DNA of 64,000 bases from contig JADKFA010000008.1 in assembly GCA_016717725.1 (NCBI GenBank), forward strand, positions 62,001 through 126,000, written 5' to 3'. This DNA is from Bacteroidota bacterium. Lineage in GTDB: Bacteria > Bacteroidota > Bacteroidia > AKYH767-A > OLB10. The notes beneath the pieces are model-generated. The model ran no database searches. It was given only the letters and a program-made list of their open reading frames with translations, and was not told the DNA's origin. Made by a program: the position numbers and the translations under genes. Within the stretch, counting starts at the first letter, position 1, and every line of letters starts with the position of its first letter. Shown in pieces: positions 8,525 to 16,661 of this stretch.

Positions 8525-10575
8525 GCTGTTTTCCAGAATCGAATGAGTAGTATTTCCAATAACAAGCAAACTAAGGCAGAGAAGATGGCATATTTCCAAA
8601 GAGAAATTCCATTATTTAAATCCAATAAAGTTTTCTTAAGGTCGGGAGTAGATGCCGTAAAGTACGACCAATTCTCCAACTTCAAAGTTTCAATTTTTTC
8701 TTGAATCATAGCCTCATCATAAAAAATCATTTCCGATTCTTTGCGATCATAATTGAAGGCGAGAGCTGCTACTAATTGATTTCCTTTCATCAAATCATAC
8801 TGGCCTGCTACTTGAACTTGATTTCCCATATCAACCATCAACCCCGTAGCAATGGCTCTTGCAGCCGGAATGATATCGGTATTGGTTTCTTTGTTGATGA
8901 GATGAAATGCTTCATCACCCGTTGGAGCTGCTTCATTGAGTAAGATAGCATCATTATTACCGATGGTATTTGAAAAAGACAGTGGTTTAGCAGTAAGTAT
9001 GGCCATTCGGTAAAGTACAGGAACGAAAATAGCATGTCGCGCCAGATTACTAAATCCCGTTTGCAATGGAACAGAAAACACATACAGTTGACCTTTTCCG
9101 ATTGGATATAGAGAAAGAAAGGCTCCTCCTCCTTGCAATTTCATTAATACTTGCCTCACACTTTTGCTATTCACCGACTGATCAAAATGCTTGGCTACCG
9201 CAGGGAAATCAATCCGACCTTCCTTAGGTTTATTATCAAACACATCTTTAAACAAAGCATGTTGCAAATCAACTTCACTTACTTTATCGCTGCTTTCATT
9301 AATGCCAGTAAACGCATCGGCATTCACTGAATTCAAAAACAAATTAAAGTTATTGAGGTCAGACAATGAATCGGGGAAAAGACAAATGGAACCACCCGCA
9401 TCCAAATATTTTTTTAATTCTTCACTTAATCCAGATGATATTTGACGAAGTCCTTGCAGTACAATTAAGTCCTGACTTCTAAAATTAGCATAGTCGACAC
9501 CGTTAGCATTCGATTTCACAAACTCAAAAAACGGATCCTTACTAAACAAGGCTTCTAAATAAGGTGATGTATTTTCACTGATAGACAATACATGAAGTTT
9601 TTCTTTCACTTCAAAAGAGAAATAATAATCGTCATCGAAATTAAGAGGATGATCTGCTATTTTAATTGACGCTTTTTGCCATCCCGATTCGGCAGCTGTA
9701 AAGCTAAAAGTAGTTTCCAATCGTTGACCCGCTGGAATCGTTAAACTGGTCACTGCTTTTTGCGCAACGTTCAGCATCAATCTCACTGGTACATTTTCAG
9801 CATCCTTATCGCTACTATTATGAATACTTAATGTAAACTCGAGTGCTTGTCCCAATTGAACGATGGGCGAACTCAACCAACAAGAATCCACATATAAATT
9901 GGCTGTAGGCTGCAAAGGCAAAACAACCATTTTCACTGTCATGGAAGAATCTGCATTCACTTTCTCAAAATCGCTTGTTGATTTTTGGAAGTCGGAAATA
10001 AGGTAAGATGTTAATCCAGCAGAGGAACCAGCCGTTGCTACTTCCTTTTGACGTAGGATCACATCCGTTAGATATCGTGGTTGTGAAGAAAACTTCACTC
10101 GATTCAATTCATCCAAAAAATCGTCTTTAGAAATAAGTCGTTGACGATAAGAATCAAAATCATTAGTCAGTAATTGAAAGCGTGTTGTAGCAGGATAAGA
10201 ATTCGCAATTTCTGTCGCCTTTTGCTTGGCCACCTCCAAAAGTGCTCCTTGACTACTTATCGCATCCATACTAAATGAATTATCGATATAAACACTAACA
10301 GGGTTGGATAAATTTTGAGCGGACTGAATACCCACTGGGATGATGGGCTGAGCAAAGGCAAGGACAATAAAAGCAATGGCAAGCAAGCGGGTTAAAAGAA
10401 CAAGCAGATGCTTAAGTCGGCTAATTTTAGTTGTTTCTTCCTTTAACTCCTGAAGGAACCGAACGTTAGTAAAAAGGACTTTCTTATACCGTCTAAAATT
10501 AAATAAATGAATAATAATGGGGATGATGAGCAGGGAGAGCCCATAAAGGTATATGGGGGATAGGAAATGAATCAC
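8521..10575 (-). CDS. BatA-domain / vWA-like membrane protein
   Basis: A 684-residue inner-membrane protein. Residues 1-80 form the BatA N-terminal domain: a first TM segment, a basic FNFRRYKKVLFTNVRFL stretch, then TM2 around LLAIAFIVLAFAQPIIP. A vWA-like domain follows with a MIDAS-type DNSFSM (DxSxS) near residue 93. The large extracytoplasmic beta-rich region (CARDB-like, then a glutamine-amidotransferase-like fold around ENTSPYLEALFSKDPFF) ends in a final TM segment, YAIFSALVCLLLEILLI. The family is common in Bacteroidota and is often linked to dihydroorotase and Bat genes. Here it overlaps the dihydroorotase by 4 bases, implying translational coupling. Its role is unknown. Confidence 0.8.
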   Translation of the reverse strand: MIHFLSPIYLYGLSLLIIPIIIHLFNFRRYKKVLFTNVRFLQELKEETTKISRLKHLLVLLTRLLAIAFIVLAFAQPIIPVGIQSAQNLSNPVSVYIDNSFSMDAISSQGALLEVAKQKATEIANSYPATTRFQLLTNDFDSYRQRLISKDDFLDELNRVKFSSQPRYLTDVILRQKEVATAGSSAGLTSYLISDFQKSTSDFEKVNADSSMTVKMVVLPLQPTANLYVDSCWLSSPIVQLGQALEFTLSIHNSSDKDAENVPVRLMLNVAQKAVTSLTIPAGQRLETTFSFTAAESGWQKASIKIADHPLNFDDDYYFSFEVKEKLHVLSISENTSPYLEALFSKDPFFEFVKSNANGVDYANFRSQDLIVLQGLRQISSGLSEELKKYLDAGGSICLFPDSLSDLNNFNLFLNSVNADAFTGINESSDKVSEVDLQHALFKDVFDNKPKEGRIDFPAVAKHFDQSVNSKSVRQVLMKLQGGGAFLSLYPIGKGQLYVFSVPLQTGFSNLARHAIFVPVLYRMAILTAKPLSFSNTIGNNDAILLNEAAPTGDEAFHLINKETNTDIIPAARAIATGLMVDMGNQVQVAGQYDLMKGNQLVAALAFNYDRKESEMIFYDEAMIQEKIETLKLENWSYFTASTPDLKKTLLDLNNGISLWKYAIFSALVCLLLEILLIRFWKTA

Positions 10576-10739
10576 GTTTTATTTAGGTTCAGCAAATTTA
10601 GTAAATAAGAAGGCATAACGGTAAAAAATCAAGGATCAATGTATAAAATAACTTTGATCAACTCCTTTTTTTTTTTTGCGTCAGGCTAATTTAGGTTTAG
10701 CAACATTTAAGTTGGTTTTGATGGCTATCATCATTTGTA

Positions 10740-10758
10740 GAGACGCCAAAGGCGTCTC
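10740..10758. repeat. REP-like hairpin GAGACGCC-AAA-GGCGTCTC
   Basis: A perfect 8-bp stem with an AAA loop, preceded by TGTA so that the foot reads GTAG. GTAG-type tetranucleotides at the foot are typical of REP elements mobilised by RAYT transposases. There is no transposase gene in the window. Confidence 0.5.
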
Positions 10759-10775
10759 ACAGAATTCCCTTAATA

Positions 10776-10819
10776 CCGCCTTCCATAAAAATGGATGAAT
10801 CCAATTTTATGGAAGGCGG
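10776..10819. repeat. 44-nt near-perfect hairpin
   Basis: The 15-bp perfect arms CCGCCTTCCATAAAA and TTTTATGGAAGGCGG enclose an inner TGGAT-GA-ATCCA stem, with only one A-A mismatch between the outer and inner stems. It lies more than 200 bp upstream of the dihydroorotase operon's first gene and about 365 bp upstream of the next plus-strand gene. It has no U tract, so it is not a simple terminator. Confidence 0.6.
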
Positions 10820-10953
10820 GCTCATCTGTATCATACAACTAATTATTTCAGATGTGTGAAATGGCAAATATTTTTGAAAGAAAACTATAATTTTTAAGAG
10901 TGAAAAGTCTATAAATTTTCCCTGAAAAATCACTTCTTAGCCTGACGCCTATG

Positions 10954-11000
10954 CGATAGCTATCGGGACTACGATCTCCCTCTCGATAGCTATCGGGACT
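10954..11000. repeat. Tandem pair of CGATAGCTATCGGGACT repeats
   Basis: The same 17-bp sequence occurs at 10954-10970 and 10984-11000, 30 bp apart. Each contains the palindrome CGATAGCTATCG. Further copies of this palindrome lie at 1726-1747, inside a tRNA remnant, and at 42102-42119. Confidence 0.75.
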
Positions 11001-11032
11001 CCCATCTCCTATTACCTAAAAATCAAAAATAT

Positions 11033-11110
11033 ACTAGAAATAGTAAAAACATATACTAGAAATAGTAAAAACATATACTAGAAGTAGCCTAAATTTCAAC
11101 TAAAAGTAGC
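11033..11110 (+). promoter_or_regulatory. Four operator-like repeats with exact 22-bp period
   Basis: The sequences ACTAGAAATAGT (11033), ACTAGAAATAGT (11055), ACTAGAAGTAGC (11077) and ACTAAAAGTAGC (11099) begin exactly 22 bp apart, about two helical turns, so all face the same side of DNA. Each is a partial dyad, CTA-N4-TAG, as expected for a dimeric NarL/LuxR-type regulator. The block ends 16 bp upstream of the predicted -33 element of the next gene, a typical activator position. The regulator at 12871 is the obvious candidate ligand; this is an inference. Confidence 0.65.
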
Positions 11111-11126
11111 CTAAATGCGAAATCGC

Positions 11127-11158
11127 TTGTTTTTTACCAAAAGCTAGGATTACATTTG
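11127..11158 (+). promoter_or_regulatory. Bacteroidota-type promoter of the 11185 signalling unit
   Basis: TTG at 11127-11129 and TACATTTG at 11151-11158 are separated by 21 bp and match the Bacteroidota sigma-A consensus (TTTG / TAnnTTTG). Transcription would begin near 11163-11166, about 20 bases before the ATG at 11185. Confidence 0.65.
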
Positions 11159-11184
11159 TCGACCAACTAACACAATAAACACTT

Positions 11185-11478
11185 ATGCCAACTACCCACG
11201 AGATTTCATTAGAAGAAGGAATAGAATTAACCCAACGATTTAAGAACAACCATCCACTAGGTACAAAGAGGGCATTTCTCATTAGTAAGGAGGTGTTAAC
11301 TGAATTAATGGCTCAAGATCGTGCCGATGGAATTAGAGTTTATTTAGGGGAAAAAGAAGATCGAGAATTAACCATTGTAGTCATTGCAACTGATTCCGAA
11401 GGAGCCGATATTCAAACTATTGTTATGGACAGATTTCTTCCCTGTCCTTCTGCTTGTGATTTTGATAGTCCATTGTAA
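11185..11478 (+). CDS. Small conserved-looking protein with C-terminal PCPSACD motif
   Basis: A 97-residue soluble protein with no signal peptide or membrane segment. It has an amphipathic N-terminal half (LEEGIELTQRFKNNHP, KRAFLISKEVLTELM), then IRVYLGEKEDRELTIVVIATDSEGADI, and an unusual end, FLPCPSACDFDSPL, with two cysteines in a PCPxxC arrangement. I recall similar short Bacteroidota hypothetical proteins ending PCPxxCDxxSPL, but cannot confirm this here and know of no assigned function. It is followed after 11 bases by a membrane histidine kinase and then a LuxR regulator, so it could be a signalling input, a redox or metal-sensing partner, or the main output of the circuit. Codon use is like that of its neighbours. 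Confidence 0.75.
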   Translation: MPTTHEISLEEGIELTQRFKNNHPLGTKRAFLISKEVLTELMAQDRADGIRVYLGEKEDRELTIVVIATDSEGADIQTIVMDRFLPCPSACDFDSPL

Positions 11479-11489
11479 AAAAAACAGTA

Positions 11490-12864
11490 ATGAAAGTATT
11501 GATGTTTATAATTCAATTTATTACAGCAATAATTGTAATTGTAGGTTTTGCAAATTGGAGAATTATTAAACAAGCTAAACTTGAATTATTAATTTATTTA
11601 CAATTCCTAAGTTTTCTAATTGAAATCATTTCTGTAATAACTATAGCCTACTACCGAAACAGCTTAATCTCTTATAACATTTTCATATTACTTCAGCCTA
11701 TTTTGATGCTCCTTTTAATAGGCAGTTGGAACAGCCCTTCTTTTTTTTCGAAGATACTTCGAAACCTGTCCGCTGCCTTTTTTATTCTCTGGGTTCTGGA
11801 AACTTTTATTTTTAGAACCATCTGGTTAACCCCAAGCAATTGGAGTATGTTAATTGGAGACTTACTTATAGTTTATGCGATTGCCGTTTACCTCGTAAAC
11901 CTGAGCAATACCAGTACTACTTCCATCCTTCGATCGCCTCGATTTTGGATTGCAGCCTCCTATTTAATTTACTGTTCAGGATCCAGTTCCTTCTTGCTGT
12001 CAACGAACATTTGAATACCAATATTTATATTGATAGCAATTTTCCTTTCAACCTACTATTTATTCATTTAACTCTTCATACCTTAGCTTCGTTACTCATC
12101 TTAAAAGCTCTATATTGCCTACCAATACGACCAATATCACTCTCCTCATCTTCATACTAGCACTCACTTTTGTTTCGCTGGTATTGTTTTTATTATATCT
12201 TATTTATAAAAACAATGTAATAAATATCAATCGAAATGCTGATTTGCTCGAAGCGATGTTGAAGGCGCAGGAAGATGAACGTGAACGGTTAGCTTTAGAA
12301 TTACACGATGGATTAGGAGCCAAAATTTCAGCATTAAGTTTAGAGACCGAAACTTTATGTTCCGAAATAGATCTTAAATTTCATTCAAAGATCGAACATA
12401 TTCGTACACTAATTGAAGAGGTGCGGCAAGATGTACGAAGTATTTCTAGAGATCTTGTACCTAGAGATCTTGCCCGTTCGGGATTAAATTATGAGCTCGA
12501 TAAACTTCAGTATAATACAGAGAGTTTATACAAAAAGAAATTTCAACTTACTCTTCAAGGAATGGAGTTACGTCTACCTTATAAATTGGAACTTAATGTT
12601 TTTAGAATTGTACAGGAATTAGTGAACAACACTATAAAACATTCAAGTGCTAGTAATATCGAATTAGTTATTCAAAGAATAGAACAACACCTATTATTAA
12701 CCTATTTCGATAATGGAAATGGAATGAATGAAAATAAATCATCCGATGGAATTGGACTCAATAATATAAAAACTAGAATTGCCCATTTACATCCCGAGTC
12801 CACCATGCAAATCAGTTCCAGTCAAGGGTTTGAATTAAGTATTGTTATACCTTTGTTAAAGTAA
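11490..12864 (+). CDS. Multi-TM NarL-type sensor histidine kinase (two frameshifts)
   Basis: One kinase of about 458 residues reconstructed across three frames. The N-terminal part has roughly seven hydrophobic segments and almost no extracellular domain. The frame is lost near 11990, where a missing T gives SSFFLLS instead of a continuation into LLAVNEHLN, and again near 12115, before LPTNTTNITLLIFILALTF. The last TM segment is followed by the HisKA_3 dimerisation helix with the phosphoacceptor in ERERLALELHDGLGAKISAL, and by a HATPase domain with ELVNNTIKHS (N box) and DNGNGM plus GIGLNNIKTR (G boxes). The short loops suggest that it senses something within or at the membrane. It pairs with the regulator 6 bases downstream. 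Confidence 0.85.
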
Positions 12865-12870
12865 TTAAAT

Positions 12871-13518
12871 ATGACTGCTTCTATTTCCATATTAATTGTA
12901 GATGACCATCCTCTTTTCCGCCAAGGATTGGTTAATGCACTTTATTCATGCGATTTCAATAAAACAATTTTTGAAGCAGGCAGCGGAAAAGAAGCATTAC
13001 AACTCGTTGAAAAGGAATCCTTAGATATCATTTTGATGGATATAAACATGCCAGGAATGGATGGATTAGAATGTTCAAAATTGATATTAGAAAAACATCC
13101 AGACTTAAAAATAATTGGGATCAGTTCCTTTGAAGACAAATGGACCATCGAACAGATGATTGACTTAGGTGCTAAAGGATACCTTACCAAGAATATTGGC
13201 AAGTCCGAATTAGAAGCTTCCATAAGAAATGTTTACGCTGGTAAAATGTTTTTCTCTTCTGAGTTGGTAGGGAAAATGTTGCAGCGTTCTTCCGAATTTA
13301 TGACGAAGAATAATTCAGTTAAATTTGAAGAATTACATGAACGAGAGAAGCATATTATCAAACTTATCTTTGAAGAATTTAGTTCTCCCGAAATTGCTGA
13401 AAAACTTCACTTAAGTGAATATACAGTTAATAACTATCGGAAATCCTTACTCACAAAAACTGGCGCTAAGAATGTTGTAGGTTTAATCAAATATGCTTTT
13501 AAGAGCGGATGGTTTTAA
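12871..13518 (+). CDS. LuxR/NarL-family response regulator
   Basis: A 215-residue two-domain regulator. The receiver domain has the acidic pair DD at residues 11-12, the phosphorylated Asp at residue 57 (LMDINMPGMDG), and the conserved Lys in GYLTKNIGK. The C-terminal LuxR-type HTH spans about residues 150-212 (EREKHIIKLIFEEFSSPEIA, LSEYTVNNYRKSLLTKTGA). It is the cognate partner of the kinase just upstream. It probably binds the 22-bp repeats before the 11185 gene, which would make the unit autoregulated; this is an inference from site symmetry and position. The following gap (13519-13791) is AT-rich, and I see nothing definite in it. Confidence 0.92.
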   Translation: MTASISILIVDDHPLFRQGLVNALYSCDFNKTIFEAGSGKEALQLVEKESLDIILMDINMPGMDGLECSKLILEKHPDLKIIGISSFEDKWTIEQMIDLGAKGYLTKNIGKSELEASIRNVYAGKMFFSSELVGKMLQRSSEFMTKNNSVKFEELHEREKHIIKLIFEEFSSPEIAEKLHLSEYTVNNYRKSLLTKTGAKNVVGLIKYAFKSGWF

Positions 13519-13791
13519 GTTCCGATTTATTTATCAGCCTACTAATCTTTATTCGATCAACTCTTTAGATTTTTTATCAAACGCAAATTTGCTTTTACTT
13601 ATTAACATCAACCTGTAGATTAACTTTTGAATTTTCAATTGACTTAAGGTTCTTTTCTCCGTTAAATTCGGAGTAACACCAACTCTTCATATAATATATA
13701 GTTCAATCTTTAAACTTAACTGTATGTTGGTCGGTATTAAAGAATAACAATATACTGAATTTAAAATCTAATTGGAATAAACCCTCACTAT

Positions 13792-15150
13792 ATGCCTAAA
13801 GCTTCAGCGAAAACAAAATCGATAGAGAGAAAAATCTTCGTTCTAGATACATCAGCAATCCTTTTTGATCACAATGCCTTCTTCAATTTTAAAGAACACG
13901 ATGTAGCCATTCCCATTACCGTTCTTGAAGAAATAGACCGCTTTAAAAAAGGGAATGATGTCATCAACTTCGAAGCAAGAGAATTTATTCGTTCTATTGA
14001 TAAATTATCGGCTAGTTTTTCATTGCAAGATTGGATTCCATTAAACGGTCCTACAAAAGGGAAATTTAAAGTACTGATGAACGAACGAAATAATTCGGTG
14101 GATGCGAATGTCGTTTTTGGAGAGAAAAAAGCCGATCATCATATTATTAATTCCGCTTTGAGTTTGCAGGAAGCATATCCGAATAGAGTTGTGACTCTCA
14201 TCAGTAAGGATATCAATCTTCGCTTAAAAGCAAGGTCGCTAAACTTAGCTTCTGAAGATTACGAAACAGGAAAAGTAAAGGATGTACAAGATCTGTACAC
14301 TGGAAAATCGGCTATTGAGAATGTGAGTAAAAAAGTAATCGATAAATTGTATCAAGATGGCTGGTGCGCATGGAGTGATGTAGTTAAGATAAAACCAGTT
14401 TTAAACCATTACTTCATTCTGCGAAGCAAGGAAGAAACTGCCTCCGCGCTTGCTTGGTTCAATCCTACTACCGATCGTATAGAACGCATCCATAAAGAGC
14501 CTGTAGCGGGTATACGCCCTCGCAATGCCGAACAAGCTTTCGCCATTCATTCTATACTCAACCCAAATGTTTTGTTATCTACCGTTATGGGAATTGCTGG
14601 AACTGGAAAAACATTGCTAGCCTTGGCTTCTGCCTTGGAGCAAAAAAGCAAGTATCGTCAAATCTATTTAGCGAGACCCATCGTTCCACTTAGCAATAAA
14701 GACATCGGCTTTTTACCAGGAGATATCAAATCTAAAATTAATCCATACATGGAACCACTTTGGGACAACTTGAAATTTATTCAAAGTTTATACAAAGAAA
14801 CAGACAAAGAATATCATAAAATAAATGAGATGGTAGAACATGAAAAACTACACATCACACCACTTGCTTATATACGAGGTCGCAGCTTAAGTAATATCTG
14901 TTTCATCATCGACGAAGCGCAGAATCTTACTCCGCATGAAGTAAAAACCATCATCACGCGCGCAGGAGAAGGCACAAAAATTATATTCACCGGTGATATT
15001 TTTCAAATTGATACGCCCTACCTCGATTCTCATAGTAATGGGTTAAGTACGTTGATTGACAAGATGCAAAATCAAGCTTTGTACAGTCACATCACTCTTG
15101 AAAAAGGAGAAAGGAGTCCGCTCGCTAACTTAGCAGGACACATTCTCTAA
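13792..15150 (+). CDS. PIN-PhoH family ATPase/ribonuclease
   Basis: A 452-residue protein joining a PIN nuclease domain (residues 14-140: VLDTSAILFDHNAFF, EEIDRFKKGND, NVVFGEKKADHHIINSAL with the acidic active-site residues) to a PhoH-type P-loop ATPase (Walker A GIAGTGKTLLA near residue 265; Walker B FIIDEAQNLTPHE; RAGEGTKIIFTGDIFQID). Such PhoH2-like proteins act as RNA helicase-nucleases in other bacteria. It stands alone, with no antitoxin-like neighbour. The domain order and length are normal for the Bacteroidota form. Confidence 0.9.
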   Translation: MPKASAKTKSIERKIFVLDTSAILFDHNAFFNFKEHDVAIPITVLEEIDRFKKGNDVINFEAREFIRSIDKLSASFSLQDWIPLNGPTKGKFKVLMNERNNSVDANVVFGEKKADHHIINSALSLQEAYPNRVVTLISKDINLRLKARSLNLASEDYETGKVKDVQDLYTGKSAIENVSKKVIDKLYQDGWCAWSDVVKIKPVLNHYFILRSKEETASALAWFNPTTDRIERIHKEPVAGIRPRNAEQAFAIHSILNPNVLLSTVMGIAGTGKTLLALASALEQKSKYRQIYLARPIVPLSNKDIGFLPGDIKSKINPYMEPLWDNLKFIQSLYKETDKEYHKINEMVEHEKLHITPLAYIRGRSLSNICFIIDEAQNLTPHEVKTIITRAGEGTKIIFTGDIFQIDTPYLDSHSNGLSTLIDKMQNQALYSHITLEKGERSPLANLAGHIL

Positions 15151-15264
15151 AACTATTTTATAAAAAAATTAAAATCTACTGTTAAAGTTGAACGATTTAC
15201 TGTGTACTACAGAGGGAATGATAGAAGATGAAAAACATTAAAAAAAGTTAATTAGTATCCAATG

Positions 15265-15296
15265 TTGGTAATGTATTTATTGAAGCAGTATCTTTG
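15265..15296 (+). promoter_or_regulatory. Promoter of FkbM methyltransferase gene
   Basis: TTG (15265-15267), a 21-bp spacer and TATCTTTG (15289-15296) match the Bacteroidota consensus, with the ATG at 15314. Confidence 0.6.
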
Positions 15297-15313
15297 AAAT
15301 CGAATTCAAAGTC

Positions 15314-16192
15314 ATGTCGAAATATATATTGAAAATAACTACTAAAACTAAAGTCTTGAACTTTTTCAGACGAATTTTAAAACTGCCAATTTTCGAACAA
15401 TTTCTTGTTTTGATCTCTCAAAATTTACACACTTCATTTGTTCAAAAATTAGTGCCGCCTAATTACTTATACAAAAAAGAAACTTTTAGACTAGTCAAAA
15501 GAAATGGTATAAATTTTAAATTAGACATTAGTAATGTAATAGACCACTCCTATTATTTTTATTTGGAAAAACCAGAATATCATTCTATCATATTAAAAAT
15601 ACAAAGTGCTCAAGTAATACTTGATATTGGAAGTAATATTGGTAATTCTTCTCTCTACTTTGCCTCTCTAAATTCCAGTGCAAAAATCATTTCTTTTGAA
15701 CCTCATCCAAATTCATATAAAAAAGCCATTGAAAATATAAAATTAAATAACTTTTCAAACATTGAAATCATCAATATTGGATTAGGTCAGCAAAAAATGA
15801 CTACCAAACTTTACGAGGTAGATGAATATAATTCCGGAATGAATAGAATCCTCCCTGATAACTTTGGCTCACCCTATAAATTGGTTGAACTTGATATATT
15901 AGATGATGTTTTAAAAAGAAAATTAATTGACCATGTCGATTTCATTAAAATTGATGTAGAAGGATATGAACTATCCGTTTTATCTGGATCTATAGAAACA
16001 CTCAAATCAAAACCACTGCTATTTATTGAAATTGACGAACAATATTTGAAAGAAAACAAGAGCAGTCCATTAGAATTAATTGAATTCTTAATGAATGCGG
16101 GATATTCTACATTTTACAGAGCAGATAATGGTGAAGCCATTTCTTCGAAAACCAATTTTGCTAATTGCCATTTTGATCTAATTGCGCAATAG
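15314..16192 (+). CDS. FkbM-family methyltransferase
   Basis: A 292-residue S-adenosylmethionine-dependent methyltransferase. After a basic N-terminal region with no clear signal peptide, the Rossmann core shows motif I at LDIGSNIGNSSLYFASL (about residue 98), motif II at KIISFEPHPNSYKKAIENIK, and the FkbM signature FIKIDVEGYELSVLSGS (about residue 214). Family members O-methylate sugars or small molecules, often in surface polysaccharide or natural-product pathways. No glycosyltransferases lie nearby, so the substrate is open. The gene is monocistronic and ends before a bidirectional terminator. It is more AT-rich than its neighbours, which may hint at transfer. Confidence 0.88.
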   Translation: MSKYILKITTKTKVLNFFRRILKLPIFEQFLVLISQNLHTSFVQKLVPPNYLYKKETFRLVKRNGINFKLDISNVIDHSYYFYLEKPEYHSIILKIQSAQVILDIGSNIGNSSLYFASLNSSAKIISFEPHPNSYKKAIENIKLNNFSNIEIINIGLGQQKMTTKLYEVDEYNSGMNRILPDNFGSPYKLVELDILDDVLKRKLIDHVDFIKIDVEGYELSVLSGSIETLKSKPLLFIEIDEQYLKENKSSPLELIEFLMNAGYSTFYRADNGEAISSKTNFANCHFDLIAQ

Positions 16193-16306
16193 AGTTACAT
16201 CATCTTCTCAATAAGCCTGTATTAAAACCGAAGAGTACTTCTACTCCAAAATACATATTTGAATTCAGATGCACCCGAATTACATTCTCTTATAATAAAA
16301 AAATAA

Positions 16307-16336
16307 AAGGAGACTCCATTGCTGAAGTCTCCTTTC
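16307..16336. terminator. Bidirectional terminator
   Basis: AAAGGAGACT and AGTCTCCTTT form a 10-bp stem flanked by A- and T-rich tracts between the convergent FkbM gene and the minus-strand lipoprotein gene. It suits both directions. Confidence 0.8.
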
Positions 16337-16351
16337 AAACTATTTAAACCT

Positions 16352-16384
16352 GATGTGTAATCGCATTTCGCGATTTCTACATCT
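16352..16384. repeat. Dispersed hairpin repeat (copy 1)
   Basis: GATGTGTAATCGC and GCGATTTCTACATC form an imperfect stem. A second copy in inverse orientation lies at 26131-26165. The core sequence is shared even where stem pairing is imperfect, so the two copies are related and not independent terminators. Confidence 0.65.
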
Positions 16385-16395
16385 GGTTATAATTC

Positions 16396-16620
16396 TTACT
16401 TTACAAGTGTATCCGCTTTTACAGTAGTATCTGCTAACATAGCAGAATCCGCTTGAGCAGCAAGTACTGCAGCTTCTTCAGCAGCAACTAAAGCCGCTTC
16501 TGCAGCATTTACAGAATCATTATAGCGCATTTCTTCAGCTTGCTTTTCTTCAGCACTTGGTCCACAAGCAACTACGAAACTTAAGCCGATAAATGCTAAT
16601 AACAGGATAGATTTTGACAT
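16396..16620 (-). CDS. Small Ala/Glu-rich lipoprotein
   Basis: A 74-residue lipoprotein. The signal peptide ends in the lipobox SFVVACGPSAEEK, with Cys19 as the predicted lipidation site. The mature part is an alanine- and glutamate-rich, probably helical segment with repeated ADSA/ADT units. It is a clear paralogue of the next gene, sharing ACGPSAEEK/SCGPSAEEK. The function is unknown; a short lipid-anchored helix could act as an envelope spacer. Confidence 0.75.
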   Translation of the reverse strand: MSKSILLLAFIGLSFVVACGPSAEEKQAEEMRYNDSVNAAEAALVAAEEAAVLAAQADSAMLADTTVKADTLVK

Positions 16621-16661
16621 GGTTTTATTTTTTTAAGGGTTGTTAGGTTTTATTTAAAGTA

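Larger units (their letters stand above)
10678..10948. repeat. 271-bp element with 12-bp terminal inverted repeats
   Basis: The perfect 12-bp repeats GCGTCAGGCTAA (10678-10689) and TTAGCCTGACGC (10937-10948) face each other around a non-coding segment. The segment contains two further hairpins, GAGACGCC/GGCGTCTC (10740-10758) and a 44-nt near-perfect hairpin (10776-10819). It has no ORF. The architecture resembles a MITE or a nested array of palindromic repeats, but no target-site duplication is obvious. Confidence 0.5.

Noticed and set aside
11029..11117. Possible small CRISPR array from the 22-bp periodic repeats
   Set aside because: The repeats are only about 12 conserved bases, the intervals between them are similar and not unique spacers, and no cas gene is present. 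Operator array fits better.
12942..13223. Minus-strand open frame of 93 codons inside the LuxR regulator
   Set aside because: Antisense of the receiver domain; its apparent length follows from the codon pattern of the real gene.
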